A DNA stretch of 64,000 nt from Epithemia pelagica (taxonomy: Eukaryota; Bacillariophyta; Bacillariophyceae; Surirellales; Surirellaceae). The translations under genes were made by a program, and so were the position numbers. Positions 23,586 to 35,974 of this stretch are shown in pieces. The notes beneath the pieces are model-generated. The model was not told where the DNA came from. It was given only the letters and a program-made list of their open reading frames with translations, and searched no databases. The stretch covers positions 558,001-622,000 of the forward strand of contig OX337228.1 in assembly GCA_946965045.2 (NCBI GenBank), read 5' to 3'. Position 1 is the stretch's first letter; the number at the start of each line of letters is the position of its first letter.

Positions 23586-25574
23586 ATGACAAAGAAACAG
23601 AAACTTTATCAAGAGCTTTGGAACGAGGCAGAGACACGGGGGTTGCTCACTGGTGAGATTCGTGATCTCCTTGACGATGTAGAAAATCTACATTGCAAAA
23701 TATATACATTGCGCCAGAAAATAGATATGGATCGAATAAAAGCGGAGCTCTTCCGCGTGAAAAAAGAAAAGGATCAAATAAAAGCGGAAAATGATCAAAT
23801 AGAAGCAGAGATCTTCCGCGAGAAAAAAGAAAAGGATCAACTAAACTCGCAACTGAAAGCGGAAAATGCAGCGAGAGATGATGACGAAATGGCAGACCTT
23901 CGTCGAGCGTCCCTCGAGCAAACGTACCTTGATACGAAGAAACACTTTTGGCTTCCTCCTGTGAACTTGAACGAGGCCGTAACACCCAGTGTCTTGGGAA
24001 AGTCTCGAAAAATCAACTATTATGACAAGAGTAAACAAAAACAAGTCCAAGGGCGTCTACGAATACCACAGGCCAAGATTGTGGTCCGTACAGGGCACCA
24101 TGTGCATCCAGTGGACGTTCGCATTCCCGTCCAAGTCGAAAATCAACTGATTCCAAGTATCTTGGGAGCCGAACGTTATGGCGAACCATTTGGGTTCGAT
24201 TACTACAACGAATGCGGGGTTCAATGGTTTTGCGTGAGTATGATCAAAGATGCTTGCAGATGTTTAAGCCTGCGTGACGTTCGGTCGGACACGGAGCCTT
24301 CCATCTTTTTGATCAAGCCGGACAGTGTCGTTGTGCTTCGACTCAAGGGAAAGATCGTAATGGCCATTCTCGTAAAGAGTCCGGATGTGCCGGATGGAAG
24401 CCGCAACGATAAGGTCTTTACATCGGAGAGCACGAGCGGCCAGATCTGGTCCTACTTGCTGGCAATGAGAAGCGCAGGCATCCAGCAACCCCTTGCAGCA
24501 GTCATGACGTACAACAAGATGGTTCTCGCATCATTGGACAGCTTTGAGAATGACACTGCGCATACGGAGATTTTGGAAAATGTCAAGCAAACACTTTCTA
24601 CCAACAAAGCGCCGCCTTACAGAGTGCACCAAGTTCCTGAAGAGTCCCAAGAGCAGACCGCTAGCCCAATTCGCCAGACCCTTCCAGTCTCACACGTCAA
24701 GCAAGACGCCGATGATACTGAGAAGGAGGCTTGCAGGGATAAAGAGGTGGACCGAGTTGTTTATTACTCAGAGGTGTTTGAGAATGGACATGTCTTTCCT
24801 TTTCTTCTTCAAGCCATTGAAATGGCTTACCAAAAAGTTGGGCCCATCTTTGCTACCGATATCCCACGCATTGGCCATGGTGAGTGTCTGGGAAATAGGG
24901 TTGTGTGCAAGATGGGCAAGAACTTGTTCACTTGGGTCAAGACACCTTTGTACACTATGAGGGGAAAAAAGAAGAAAGCGTTCACTGCCAATCTTCAGGA
25001 TTTTCCGGATCCTTTGTCGCAGACGTTCTATCTTTTGGGTGAACTGGGAGTTGGAATTCATGCATCGGTGATGCTTGCTTGCAATTCCAGTGGCCGCGTT
25101 TGCGCGCTAAAGTGTTACCACGTCTATCCTTCCCAATTACGCACCAACCGGGACAGAGAAGAGGACGAAAACGAGGAGATTGAGAGTCTTCGAGATGTGG
25201 CAAACGCAGAGGCAGACCGTTGGAGACTGCTCTACCAGGATCGCTTTCCTCATGTCACTGTGGTGGATCTGGCCGGACGCCCTTGTTTGGTCATGCCCTA
25301 TGGAACGCAGGTCCAGGATCGTGATTCCATCACACAAGAGTTGGAAAAAGAGTTGTATCGATTGGCCCAACGAGGCTTTCGGTATGAAAATAATTACAAT
25401 CGCTGGCGAAACGTGCTCGTCGATTCACAGGGCCAAGTATTTCTGAGTGGCTTGGGATCACTCGAAGAGCATGGAGAGGACACCACAGTGCCGGACAAGT
25501 TACAAGCCATGGTAGACAAGCAGTTGGCCATTTTGATGAAAGAGAAACAGGAGTCGCCCGTGGATTCGGTGTGA
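23586..25574 (+). CDS. Coiled-coil, PD-(D/E)XK-like nuclease and kinase-like protein, copy 2
   Basis: 662 residues, single exon. Residues about 35-105 form a Lys/Glu-rich predicted coiled coil with an internal repeat (FR.KKEKDQ). Residues about 150-320 resemble a restriction-endonuclease fold: an LxLKGKIVMA strand leads into residues 262-264 and is followed by Q286-I-W-S-Y290, a QxxxY motif. Residues about 475-640 resemble a protein kinase: glycine loop GELGVG, Lys509 in CALK, hinge LVMPYG and a RWRNVL segment. Several catalytic positions are changed compared with copy 3: L262 replaces the nuclease Glu, Y604 replaces the catalytic-loop Asp, and G622 replaces the DFG-type Asp. The protein is therefore probably inactive in both domains. 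The domain pairing recalls Crinkler-type effectors with nuclease and kinase modules; the biological role is unknown. Confidence 0.75.
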   Translation: MTKKQKLYQELWNEAETRGLLTGEIRDLLDDVENLHCKIYTLRQKIDMDRIKAELFRVKKEKDQIKAENDQIEAEIFREKKEKDQLNSQLKAENAARDDDEMADLRRASLEQTYLDTKKHFWLPPVNLNEAVTPSVLGKSRKINYYDKSKQKQVQGRLRIPQAKIVVRTGHHVHPVDVRIPVQVENQLIPSILGAERYGEPFGFDYYNECGVQWFCVSMIKDACRCLSLRDVRSDTEPSIFLIKPDSVVVLRLKGKIVMAILVKSPDVPDGSRNDKVFTSESTSGQIWSYLLAMRSAGIQQPLAAVMTYNKMVLASLDSFENDTAHTEILENVKQTLSTNKAPPYRVHQVPEESQEQTASPIRQTLPVSHVKQDADDTEKEACRDKEVDRVVYYSEVFENGHVFPFLLQAIEMAYQKVGPIFATDIPRIGHGECLGNRVVCKMGKNLFTWVKTPLYTMRGKKKKAFTANLQDFPDPLSQTFYLLGELGVGIHASVMLACNSSGRVCALKCYHVYPSQLRTNRDREEDENEEIESLRDVANAEADRWRLLYQDRFPHVTVVDLAGRPCLVMPYGTQVQDRDSITQELEKELYRLAQRGFRYENNYNRWRNVLVDSQGQVFLSGLGSLEEHGEDTTVPDKLQAMVDKQLAILMKEKQESPVDSV

Positions 25575-25589
25575 TTCTATCTATTCCTA

Positions 25590-25912
25590 TGGTCCAATGA
25601 TTGGACAACCACAACAACAGGTACCAAGGTATCTCGGTTCGGCCCGTGAGAAGAACACTTGTGTGTGGTGTGCTGGAACACTAGACTACGGAGGAGAGCC
25701 ACGCGGAGCATTCTCTTTGTCTTATTCTATACTAGTTGATAATGTCGATAGGATCAACTTATATACTGCGGAGGTATTCCATTTACCACCAACGTGCCCG
25801 TGAGAAGAACACTGTGGTGCGCAGGAACACGACCTAGAATACAAAGGAGAGCCACGCGGAGCATTCTCTTTGTCTTATATACTAATCGGTAGAAGAATGG
25901 ATACGATCCACT
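25590..25912 (+). repeat. Duplicated 3' flank of family copy 2 (two about 115-bp units)
   Basis: Two similar tandem blocks, about 25642-25757 and 25796-25912, share CCGTGAGAAGAACACT, GGAGAGCCACGCGGAGCATT and CTCTTTGTCTTAT segments. One comparable block lies downstream of copy 3 (about 41165-41320, opposite strand), so the family's copies duplicate together with their 3' region. Confidence 0.65.
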
Positions 25913-26500
25913 ATTCCGTTTCTCGGGAAGAGACTCACCATGCTGTTGCGTCGCGGAATAGTTTCGTTGTCGCGTCTTGGTACTGAACCACCAAAGAAGG
26001 TCTTTTGGACAGCGTTTCTCCTCGTCCTCTCCATCACACAACAAAACCGCGCCTCTTCTACTTAGTTGGACCCGGCCCATCCCTTTTTGCCAGGAACCAT
26101 CCGGAATCCGGAATGGTTTCCATTCCTCCACGACGTTGCGTTGGTGGCATTCACACACACTAGTAGGAGAAGGAGATGCGGTAAAACTGCAATAGAGCAC
26201 AGCTATTAATAGGATGCACATCCTCCAAAACGTACAACCGGCACTCGGAATAAAGCATACGGGAGTCCAGAACGCGACTGCGATGCGTCCCAGTCCTGGA
26301 ACGACTGATTTGTGTCTCGAATTCTTGTGGCGTGCCCGCGTGTACGGCCATCCAAGCCAGCGTCGCCCAACGACCCAATCACACGTGTGGTTGTCGTGTG
26401 TATGTTGGTCCACGGGAGAGCGACGGTCGGTATACTACTCATATTGTATCAATAAGGATATACAAGATGGATATATCATATCATTACGAGCGTATCTGCT
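25913..26500. other. Intergenic; nothing recognised
   Basis: No coding frame with recognisable content lies between the 3' flank of copy 2 and the 118-bp MITE. Confidence 0.4.
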
Positions 26501-26638
26501 ATTGTTACCTTACCCCCAAGCATGGGGTGAGTCCAATCACGCGTGATTGAATGCACTTCGTGCATTGAGTTGACTAAGGGAATGCACATAAAAAGTGCGA
26601 CTGACCAGTCGCCCCATGCTTGGGGGTAATTGTTACCT
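26501..26638. mobile_element. 118-bp MITE with perfect 10-bp target duplication
   Basis: The terminal inverted repeats TACCCCCAAGCATGGGG occupy 26511-26527 and 26612-26628. They are flanked by the direct repeat ATTGTTACCT at 26501-26510 and 26629-26638. The interior contains a small hairpin (AATGCAC-TTC-GTGCATT). The duplication length of 9-11 bp points to the Mutator-like group. The intact ends and duplication suggest a recent insertion. Confidence 0.85.
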
Positions 26639-27095
26639 GTAACTGAAGAGAATAATATGGATATTGAATATTGCTCTTCCAGATTCCTATATTATGACAC
26701 GGCTCTGTACCATATATACATGTGGGATTCAATCTTGTAGGTGCACGAATCGTCCTCTCCGTCCCAACGATGCCAAAACAAGTTCCAATCCTCAAACGAC
26801 TCGACGACGAGATCTCCATCTGAGAAGATTACTGTGGTGAGCTTATTTCTACAACACCACCATCTATTTCTGGTTCATCCTTCTCCTCCTCATCGTGATC
26901 TGCATGGAACAGCAGTAGTAGGAACCATTATTACCCACGAAAAAGGCTTGAGTTTCCAATCGAAAAAAGCCACTCTTCTTCCAAACTTGTGTGTGTGTGT
27001 GTGTGACAGTTTGGGAAGCAATACGAACAGAGGGGTGTGTGTGTTCCCACTATATATCTCTCTCTACGAATCATTACAAAAGGCACACGAGGATC

Positions 27096-30000
27096 ATGCC
27101 ACGGTCGTCGCTCCTCCTCCTCCTCCTTTGGGTGGTGTCGTGTTTCCCGAATGCTGGTTCGGCCGGTACGCAAGTTTCCTTGGGATTGGACCATACCGTC
27201 GATGGCAGCGATACGAATAGTCCCTGGTCGCCCCGCGAAATTTTGGTCACTCTGTTTCAGCAAACGGGGGGTCTCTCGGCGTGGCACACTGCTCAGGGCT
27301 GGTCCAGTAATACGGGCAATGTGTGTGACTGGTATGGCATTACGTGCTATCCCGAAAATGATGCCACCATTCCGTCGGATCGGTGGGGACACGTGCAATC
27401 CCTCGTGTTGACGGCCAATGGGTTGCAGGGCACGACGCCGCCCCATCTTTGGCAATTGCCCTATTTGCAACAGGTGGCACTGGATTCCAATGCCGGCTTG
27501 ACGGTCGATACCAGTCAAGTGTCCAACGCCCAACATTTGCAACGCTTGGCCGTCAATGTCGATGCCTTGTCCGATTGGACGACCCTAACGACTCTGGCAC
27601 CGTCCTTGCAAGACTTGACGTTGACGCCGCCCACGACCGATCCCGGTATCACGGGCATGGCCGTGCCATCCCAATTGTTTGACTTGACGCAATTGACGAG
27701 TTTGCAAGCCGACGATTGTCGCTTGACGGGAAGCCTATCGTCCAGCAGTCGTCCAGCAGGAGTGGGAGTGGCCCAATGGGAGCACTTGCAATACTTGAAT
27801 TTGAATCGCAACATGCTCCAAGGTGCCCTGCCGGCCGAATTGGGCTTGCTCGTCAACTTGCAAGCCTTGCACTTGGGACACAATCATTTTAGTGGACCCC
27901 TTCCGCACGACGAATTGAATCAATTGACCAAGTTGCAAGTCTTGGACCTGAGCCGAACGGCCGACGAACAAGCCGCGGCGCGTCCCCAATTGGGCTTGGT
28001 CGGACCCGTTCCCTCTTTGCACTTGTCCTCGAATTTGCGTCGCGTCGATTTGCAACATCAAGATTTGGATCACAGCCTTCCTGCCGATTTTTTGCTCAGT
28101 GTGCCCAGCGATCAAGCCATTACGGTGGATTTGCGGGGCAATCAATTGACGGGCACCAGTTTGCCACCGTTGCTCTTGACCAAGACGCAGTTGGACTTGT
28201 ACTTGGCCGACAATCGCTACAGTAGTTTGCCGGCGCAATTGTGCCACGATGCGCCGCCGACCTGGTTGAATGGGCAAGTCCAACAATTTGAGGATTGTCG
28301 TGGATTGCTGTGTCCCGTTGGAACCTTTGCCTCCAATCCCGAAGGACGACAAGTCAGTGCCACGCAACCCTGTCAACCGTGTCCCTCGGCGCAATTTGTG
28401 GGACAAACCACATGTGCCACCACCGCCACGGGTCAAGTCCACGAAGGGACCATTTTGCAAGCCTTGGTCCAAGCCACACAAGGCATCCATTGGAAGCAAT
28501 CGCACGGATGGCTCGGTACTCGGGGAGACGGCGGTACCACCATTCCCTCGGCGCAAGAGTATTGCACGTGGCATGGCATTACCTGTGAGTCCCATCACGT
28601 GGTGGAACTCCGATTGCCCAACAATGACTTGGTGGGGACCCTTCCTCCGTCCGTCTTTTCGTTGCCCAAGTTGCGCGTCTTGGATGTGAGTGGCAATGCC
28701 GTACGGCTCACGGGACAAGGTGTCGAACAAGCGACGCAATTAATTGTCTTGGATTTGACCCACACGGAGTTTGCCGCCACCAACAATGCTGCTGCCGTGT
28801 CGACCCTCTTGACGGGCTTGCAACAAGCCACCAATCTTCAAGTCTTGCGATTGGGATCCAATCAGTTGCAGGCGTCGACCTTGCCTCCGCAAGTGTACCA
28901 ATTGTCCTCCTTGCACGAATTGGACGTGTCCCACAATGACTATGGCGGATCGCTGAGTGCCACCAGTATTGGCAATTGGGGCCAATTGCGCACCTTGTAT
29001 TTGCAAGGCAATCAATTGACGGGTCCCATTCCAACCCAAGTGGGACACTTGCGCCAATTGCAAGAATGGAACGTGGCGGAAAACCAATTGACGGGCAATC
29101 TTCCCACTCAATTCAATACCTGTTGGGACCTGCAAGTCTTGAATGTCCGCAACAATGCCGTGACGGGAACCTTGCCCGCCTGGCCCTCCTTGGTCAACTT
29201 GATGGAACTCAATGTCGCCCACAATGCCCTTACGGGCCCCTTGCCCGACAATTTCTTGCAAGCCGTCACGTCTGCCAGTAGTCGTCGCAAAGTGGTGTTG
29301 GCTCACAATCAATTGACGGGTGCCATTCCCACTGCGTGGAGTGTCCGCTTTTCCAATCTCTTTTTGGATGTGACGGACAATGACATTACCCGAATCTTTA
29401 GCAACAATAATGATTGTTCGGGGACACTGCAATGGATGGATGGATTGGTGGCCACGTATGGATGCGACGCCCTTTTGTGTCCCCGAGGAACGTTTAGTAC
29501 CATGGGTCGTCAAACCGATGCGGATCATGCCTGTCTCTCGTGTCCCAGTGCCACTGCCATGGGGAGCACGTCCTGTGCGTCTGACGGTGACAACGACAAG
29601 GACCCGAATGACTCCCGCAAGGCTCGAGAATTGGAGATTTTGACCGCCTTGTATCAAGCCACTCACGGAGAAGATTGGATCCGCAACGATGGATGGACTG
29701 TCACGGCCAATTATTGTACCTGGTATGGCATTACGTGCGATCCCGTCCACCAGTGGTCCGTGGAATCCATTGCACTGCCCCACAATGGTCTTACGGGGAC
29801 ACCACCCTCGTCGCTGTGGGAATTGCCGGCGCTGGGGGAAGTGGATTTGAGTGGCAATCCGCTCGAGTTTACCTTTGCCGGCATTGGTCAGGCCCAAAAT
29901 TTGGTCTTGTTGGATTTGTCCTCCACCAATCTCGATTCGGTGGTGGGCCTCGATGCCCTTCCCAGTGCTCTCTTGGAATTGAACCTGAATGACAATCGCT

Positions 30001-33000
30001 TGTCCGGTGTCTTTCCACGACAAATCTTGTCCCTTCATGATTCCCTCCGAAAATTATCCTTGAATTCCAATCAATTGTCGGGCTTTTTACCCGGCGACGA
30101 TTTGGCGCAATTTCACTTTTTGCAAGAATTGTTCTTGTTTGACAATCAATTGGAAGGACCGCTCCCGGGAGCCTTGGGTCAATTGGGCAGTCTCGTCTAT
30201 CTGGGTTTGTCTGGCAATCAATGGACGGGACAGATTCCCCCGCAGTGGAATAATTTGCGACGACTCGAAACCTTGGCGTTGCAAGGCAATACCGAACGCG
30301 GGTCGGGACGTGGTTTGACGGGCCACGTGCCATCCTTTCAAGATTTGCCCAATCTCAAACAAGTCTATTTGGGCTTTCATTCCCTGATTGGAACCATTCC
30401 CGAAAACTTTATGGGTTCCGTCTCGGATCTGGGTGCGCCCATTACCATTGATCTGTCCAACAATCGTCTCACGGGTAGTCTGCCACCCGCCTTGGCTCGA
30501 TTTGAGAGTTTGGAATTGTATGCTTCGGACAATGAATTCACCGAGCCCATTGCGACGGGAATTTGTCGTCAATCGGGATGGATGAGAGCTCAAGTGGGAG
30601 AATACGGATGTCAAGCCATTTTGTGTCCACCCAATACCTTTCAAACCAGTCAAGGTCGACAAATGGGATTCAGCAACGCCTTACAGTGCCAACCCTGTCC
30701 AACGGGACAAACTGCCGAATTCTACGGCTCCACGTCCTGCTTGTCGGCGCAAGAACAGGCCCAACGAGATCAACGACGGGCACTCGAAGATTTGTACTGG
30801 AATACCAATGGGGATCATTGGGTCGACCGAGGTGGATGGATGGACCCCGATGTCTCGATTTGTGACTGGCACGGAGTGGATTGTAAAGATTCATCCGTTC
30901 AGTCGATTCAGTTGATCCACAATGGTCTCGAAGGAAATCTTCCCGAAACATTTTTTGCGGCACTGCCGAATCTCGTGGAACTCGACTTGTCCTGGAACGA
31001 GAATATGCAATTGTCCTTTCATGGTCCGGACCTAGCGGAAGCCCGATCCTTGCAATTTTTGAATTTGGATTATACCGGCTTGACTTCGGTGGCCGGTCTG
31101 CAAACGGCACCTACGTTGGAACTTCTTCGCTTGGTGGGCAACCAATTTGGAAGCGGCGTCTTTCCAACACAAGTATTGCAAATCCCCAATTTGCAAGCCT
31201 TGTATCTGTCCAACAATGACATTGGCACGGCCCTACCTACCTCTGGATGGTCTACTGGCTTTGTCGGGTTGGAATGCAAAGGCTGCAATTTGCAAGGTCC
31301 ATTCCCAAGCTTTTTGGGAACATTGGTCAATTTGGAGTACTTGTACGTTATACTTTCCGTGTTGACTTGTCATTCAGAACTGTTGGAATTCATGTCTTAC
31401 ACGTCCTCATTCTTTGTGTTGTGAACAGAAACCTGGCCGACAATTTCTTGACGGGGAACGTCGCTGTCGCTCTGAATGCTATGACGCAAATGAAAGTGTT
31501 GGATCTATCCAATCAAGCAAACGCTGGAAACCCAGGACTGGGGGGTAATCTTCCCTCCTTTGCGTCGGCACCGGAACTCCGCGAAGTCTACCTTCACAAC
31601 AACGGCTTTTCGAGTGCGATTCCCAGCGACTTTTTGGCGTCCGTATTGGACGGATCAATCAAGGTTGACCTTCGATTCAATGCGCTCACCGGTGTCGTTC
31701 CAGGAAATCTGGCTCGGTTTGCCACCGCGGAGTTCTACGCGGCAGGAAATCAGTTGACTCAAGTCGACCCCAGCCTTTGTGGTCTGAACTGGAACAATCG
31801 CCCTCAAGGTGCGAACGATTGTGACTACATTATGTGTGGTGCGAACGAATACAGCGGACTTGGACTTGCCACTCCGACGTTGCCCTGTGAGCCGTGCAAT
31901 GACGGCACTGCTACAAACACTCTGATTGGACGCACGTTTTGCATCCCCGGGGAACGAGAAATCCTCCTGGAGCTATATTCTGCGTTAGGCGGAAGTCAAT
32001 GGACACATCAGGACGGATGGGAGGTTGGTGCTGATGATGTCTGTTCTTGGTACGGCGTGAAATGCCATGTTGGTTCTCTTCGGCAGGGCACGATTGAGGA
32101 ACTTGATCTCAGCGACAACAACTTGAAAGGAACATTACCAGATCGCATTTGGGTGTTGACTGAGCTTTTGAGCCTAGATTTGTCCGACAATGACATTGTT
32201 GTGAACTCGTTTTCAAGAGTGGGAGAGGCATCCTCCCTCGTGAAACTGAACCTTTCGCGGAATACTGTTTCGTCGTTGTCAGGGATTGGCGCTGCGACAT
32301 CCCTCATTTCTTTCCGTTGTTCCAACTGCAAAATCACCGGTCCCATGCCAAGTGAAATGACCAATCTGCGTGTTCTAGAGGAGTTGTTTTTGAACTCGAA
32401 TGAAATGACTGGCCCATTGCCCACAAATATGAATTTGTGGACCCAGATGAAAGAACTTCATTTGAAAGATAACAGTTTCAACGGCACAATTCCTAATACG
32501 CTTGCGTCGTTGTCGTTTGTTGAAGTAATTGACTTGGGAAGGAACAAACTTCACGGTGCCCTCCCTTCCGATATCAGCTTCTTGGCAAACTTACGGGTGT
32601 TGGCCATTGACCATGAACGACCGGAATTTACACCGCTATTTGGACTTGTTGAGTCTGGTGTCATTGGCAATCTGCCCTCATTCAGTCATAATCCAAATCT
32701 TCGAGAACTATACCTCAGCTACAACCACATTGACGGTGAAATTCCTGGAGATTTCCTGAATGCGGTGGACAAGAAGGCAACTATTATTGTGGATTTAGAA
32801 TCGGTACGTGTCTTCAAATGCGTGGAATGTCCTGCTTACGAACTATGCCATACTAACATTTGGTACCTATACTCTCTCCCAAATTGCTTATTCGAATTCA
32901 GAACAATATTATCAAGGAAGTTCCTGCAGCATTAGCCCGATTTGATGATCTACGCATTTATCTTGGAAACAACCGCATTGACGGCATTCCAGATGAAATT

Positions 33001-35319
33001 TGCGCCAAAAAACAATGGATGGATGGACTGGTTGGATCTGGTTGTGACGCCATGCTTTGCCCTGTTGGTACCTACAGCACTTTGGGGCGAAGGACGCAGG
33101 CAGAAGAATGCCGAGTATGCGATCACGACACCATGACAAATCTGTACCTGGGAAGCACCAGCTGTCGCGCTGTGTTCCCTGAGTTCCGGGAAGACCGAAG
33201 CATGTTGGAAGAACTCTACAAGCTTGCAAATGGAGATGGCTGGATCAACAGGGCAAACTGGAATAGTGGTTCTTCCATTTGCAACTGGTTCGGCGTAACA
33301 TGTGACAGCGTGAACCAAGACAGAGTTGCTGAGATTGCACTTCCATCCAACAATCTCGATGGTAGTCTGGGTTCAATTGTTTTCTATTTGCCACGATTGC
33401 GTAAGGTCGACGTTTCGGGGAACAATATCAAAGTGACGTTCCGTGACATTGGAGATGCAAATCTACTTGAATCTGTGAACGTCAAAGCCATTGCTTCTGC
33501 GGAGCTCGACGGCCTTCGAAACTCACCGAACTTGAAGGAACTGAAGTTGAGCGACAATTCGTTCTATGGAAAGACCTTCCCCGAAGATTTCTATGAGCTT
33601 TCTGGACTGCAAGTGTTGGAAATTGACAATACTGGATTTTCGGGATCATTGGTAGCATCAGGGCTCGCTCAGCTCTCCAATCTTGTAACGTTCAATGCCA
33701 GTTACAATGACTTGGAGGGCACCATCCCTGATGTATATAACAATTTTGACTCTCTCGAGGTCCTGGACCTTGCCGGAAACCACTTTCATGGCCTAATACC
33801 AACGAGCTTGGAACGCGCCAGATCCTTGCAGTTTTTGGATTTGAGTGGGCCTGAGACGAGTGGCGCCACTGGTTTGAGTGGACCCATGCCCGCTTTTGCA
33901 AATTGTCCATCCTTGGTCCATATCGATTTGGGAGCCAACTCGCTGACCGGAACTGTTCCTTCTGATTTGCTGGAAAGCGTTGCCATTTCCATGAACACAG
34001 AAGTAACCATTCTTTTGGATTCAAACATTTTGCATGGCAACTTTCCGAGCGACGTGAGCGATCGATTTAGAAGTCTCAACATTGACCTGGTGGACAATGA
34101 GTTTGAGTCTCTGCCAGCAAGTCTCTGTGCCAAAAGCGAGTTTGGATGCCAAGGAATATTGTGTCCCCAAGGCACATTCAATGAGGACGGTCGACAGACA
34201 TCTGCGGAAAACAAGTGCCGTGATTGTCCCGGTGAAACCAGCAATGCCATGGGTCAAACGTCTTGTCCCTCCATTGAAAAGGCCCGAAATAGAAAGATTC
34301 TTGAAAAACTCTACGAACAGACTGGCGGACCCAACTGGAAGAACCAAGAAGGCTGGTTTACCAACCCAGACATTTGTAATTGGTACGGTATCACATGCCG
34401 GGACAATGCATTTGTGGAAACCATCAATCTTGCTAGTAACAATTTGGTCAACACGCCGCCAAAGGAACTTTTTGAAATTGGAGGGCTCCGGAAATTGTGG
34501 TTGTATTCCAATCCCATGAATTTCAACTTTGAGGGCATTGAAAATGCCAAACTGTTAGAGAACCTACAGCTCGATGCCACCCATCTCAAGTCCTTGGAGG
34601 GCATTGGAAAAGCCCCGGCGCTCAAGCACCTGAATGTTGGCTCCAACGGCTTGCAGGGTACACTCCCCACGGATGAATTCGACCAACTCACGACGCTGGA
34701 AGAACTGCTGATTTCGGAAAACAAGTTTTTTGGTCAACTTCCACATTTCATGAACAATCGCAAGTTGACAACCTTGCTGGCCAGTGGCAATGCCTTTGTG
34801 GGCCCATTGCCAGCCTTTGACGTGCATCCCATGATTAAAAAAATTGACGTGGCGCATAACCAACTGTTTGGAATGGTACCCAACAACTTTTTGCAAGTCG
34901 CAGATACGACGAACCGAATGTTGGTCGATATCTCACACAATCGATTGCAAGGCAATCTACCAGGCTTTTTGACCCGATTTCCGGACATGACCCTGTACGC
35001 TCAGGGCAACCAATTCACGGGTTTGGATCGCAAGCTTTGTGAAATGGACCAATGGAACGGAGGCAGTGTGGGACTGTTTGAATGCGACGCTCTCTTGTGT
35101 CCACCGCAATCCTTTGCCCCACAAGGACGAGCTTCGGCCGAACAAGGAGACTGCGAACCCTGTCCCAATGCCAAGGATGCTCCCTTTTATGGCCATACGA
35201 CGTGTGGAGGCGTTAGCAGCTCGGCATCGACAAACAGCACACGTCCTTGTTGGTTGTGGGTATGGATGGTCCTGACCACCATGACGGTCGTGTGGCTCGT
35301 CCAAGGTGACGACTACTAG
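27096..35319 (+). CDS. Giant secreted/membrane LRR protein with seven repeated modules (three exons)
   Basis: Exons 27096-31342, 31429-32803 and 32902-35319 total 8,040 bp (2,679 residues). The introns are 86 bp (GTACGT..AACAG) and 98 bp (GTACGT..TTCAG, with a TACTAAC branch point at 32851). The ATG at 27096 starts a clear signal peptide with a poly-Leu core. The protein has seven modules of about 375 residues. Each has an N-cap with CxWYGITC (near 27318, 28560, 29712, 30860, 32040, 33283 and 34375), about ten LRRs of the LxxLxLxxNxLxGxxP type, and a Cys-rich C-cap with LLCPxGTF..GRQ..CxxCP..GxTSC. The C-terminus is a hydrophobic segment followed by QGDDY, so it may be membrane-anchored with an extracellular array. 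Diatom LRR proteins of this type are suspected receptors or adhesion proteins; no kinase domain is present. The ligand is unknown. Confidence 0.88.
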
Positions 35320-35974
35320 AGGAGCTGGTGATGATGATGCATGGGGCAGCTACCTATTTTTTATTATATGGTGAACGTGTATGCATATTAGGAAAAGAAA
35401 CACTGCGAGGGGGTCTGTTTGCGATGGAACGCGGCCTCATGGCAGCTACATGTAGTACGATATATACATAAATGTATAGAGAGAGAACGAAGTTAGCTTC
35501 ACAGCAATGTGTATTCGCCGCTTTTGAAGACCAATGCCGCTTTTCCAGTACTCTATCTCTATGTAGAGCCATGATGTCGATAGCGGGATAGGTGAGAAGG
35601 GTCTTCCTAGCTCTTTTTCCAGTCGAGCGAATAACACGCGACTTCAACCATACTTCCTAACGTTCTCATGGTTGCATTTCATTCTCACTTCTTCACGATG
35701 GGGAGTCCTTCAGAGTTGTCGGTTCGCGCATTCTTTGGGTATCCTCGTCCATCGTCGTCATTGTGAAAACAGAAAACAGGGAGAGAGACTCCCTTGTTGT
35801 TGTTGAGAAGAGAGAGACAAAAGAGAGCAAGACAGAGAGGACGGATTTCCCACACTGTGCTTGAATCCTTGACCCATACAACAAGACGAAGAATCAAGAG
35901 TCTTTGTCCAAGACTCTACGAACCAACGTTCCATTCATTCCTCACGATCCAAACCACCACAATCACCAACCAAA
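35320..35974. other. Intergenic; nothing recognised
   Basis: Contains short purine-rich tracts (GAGAGAGA near 35781) and no coding frame of note. The 3' part is the leader of the PITH gene. Confidence 0.4.

Noticed and set aside
28740-30038. 432-codon frame antisense to the LRR gene
   Set aside because: It mirrors the LRR repeat periodicity and shows no independent motif.
31343-31428. Gene boundary between two separate LRR genes
   Set aside because: Removing it as an 86-bp GT-AG intron joins the flanking LRR (LEYL-NLADN) in exact phase, so it is an intron, not a gene end.
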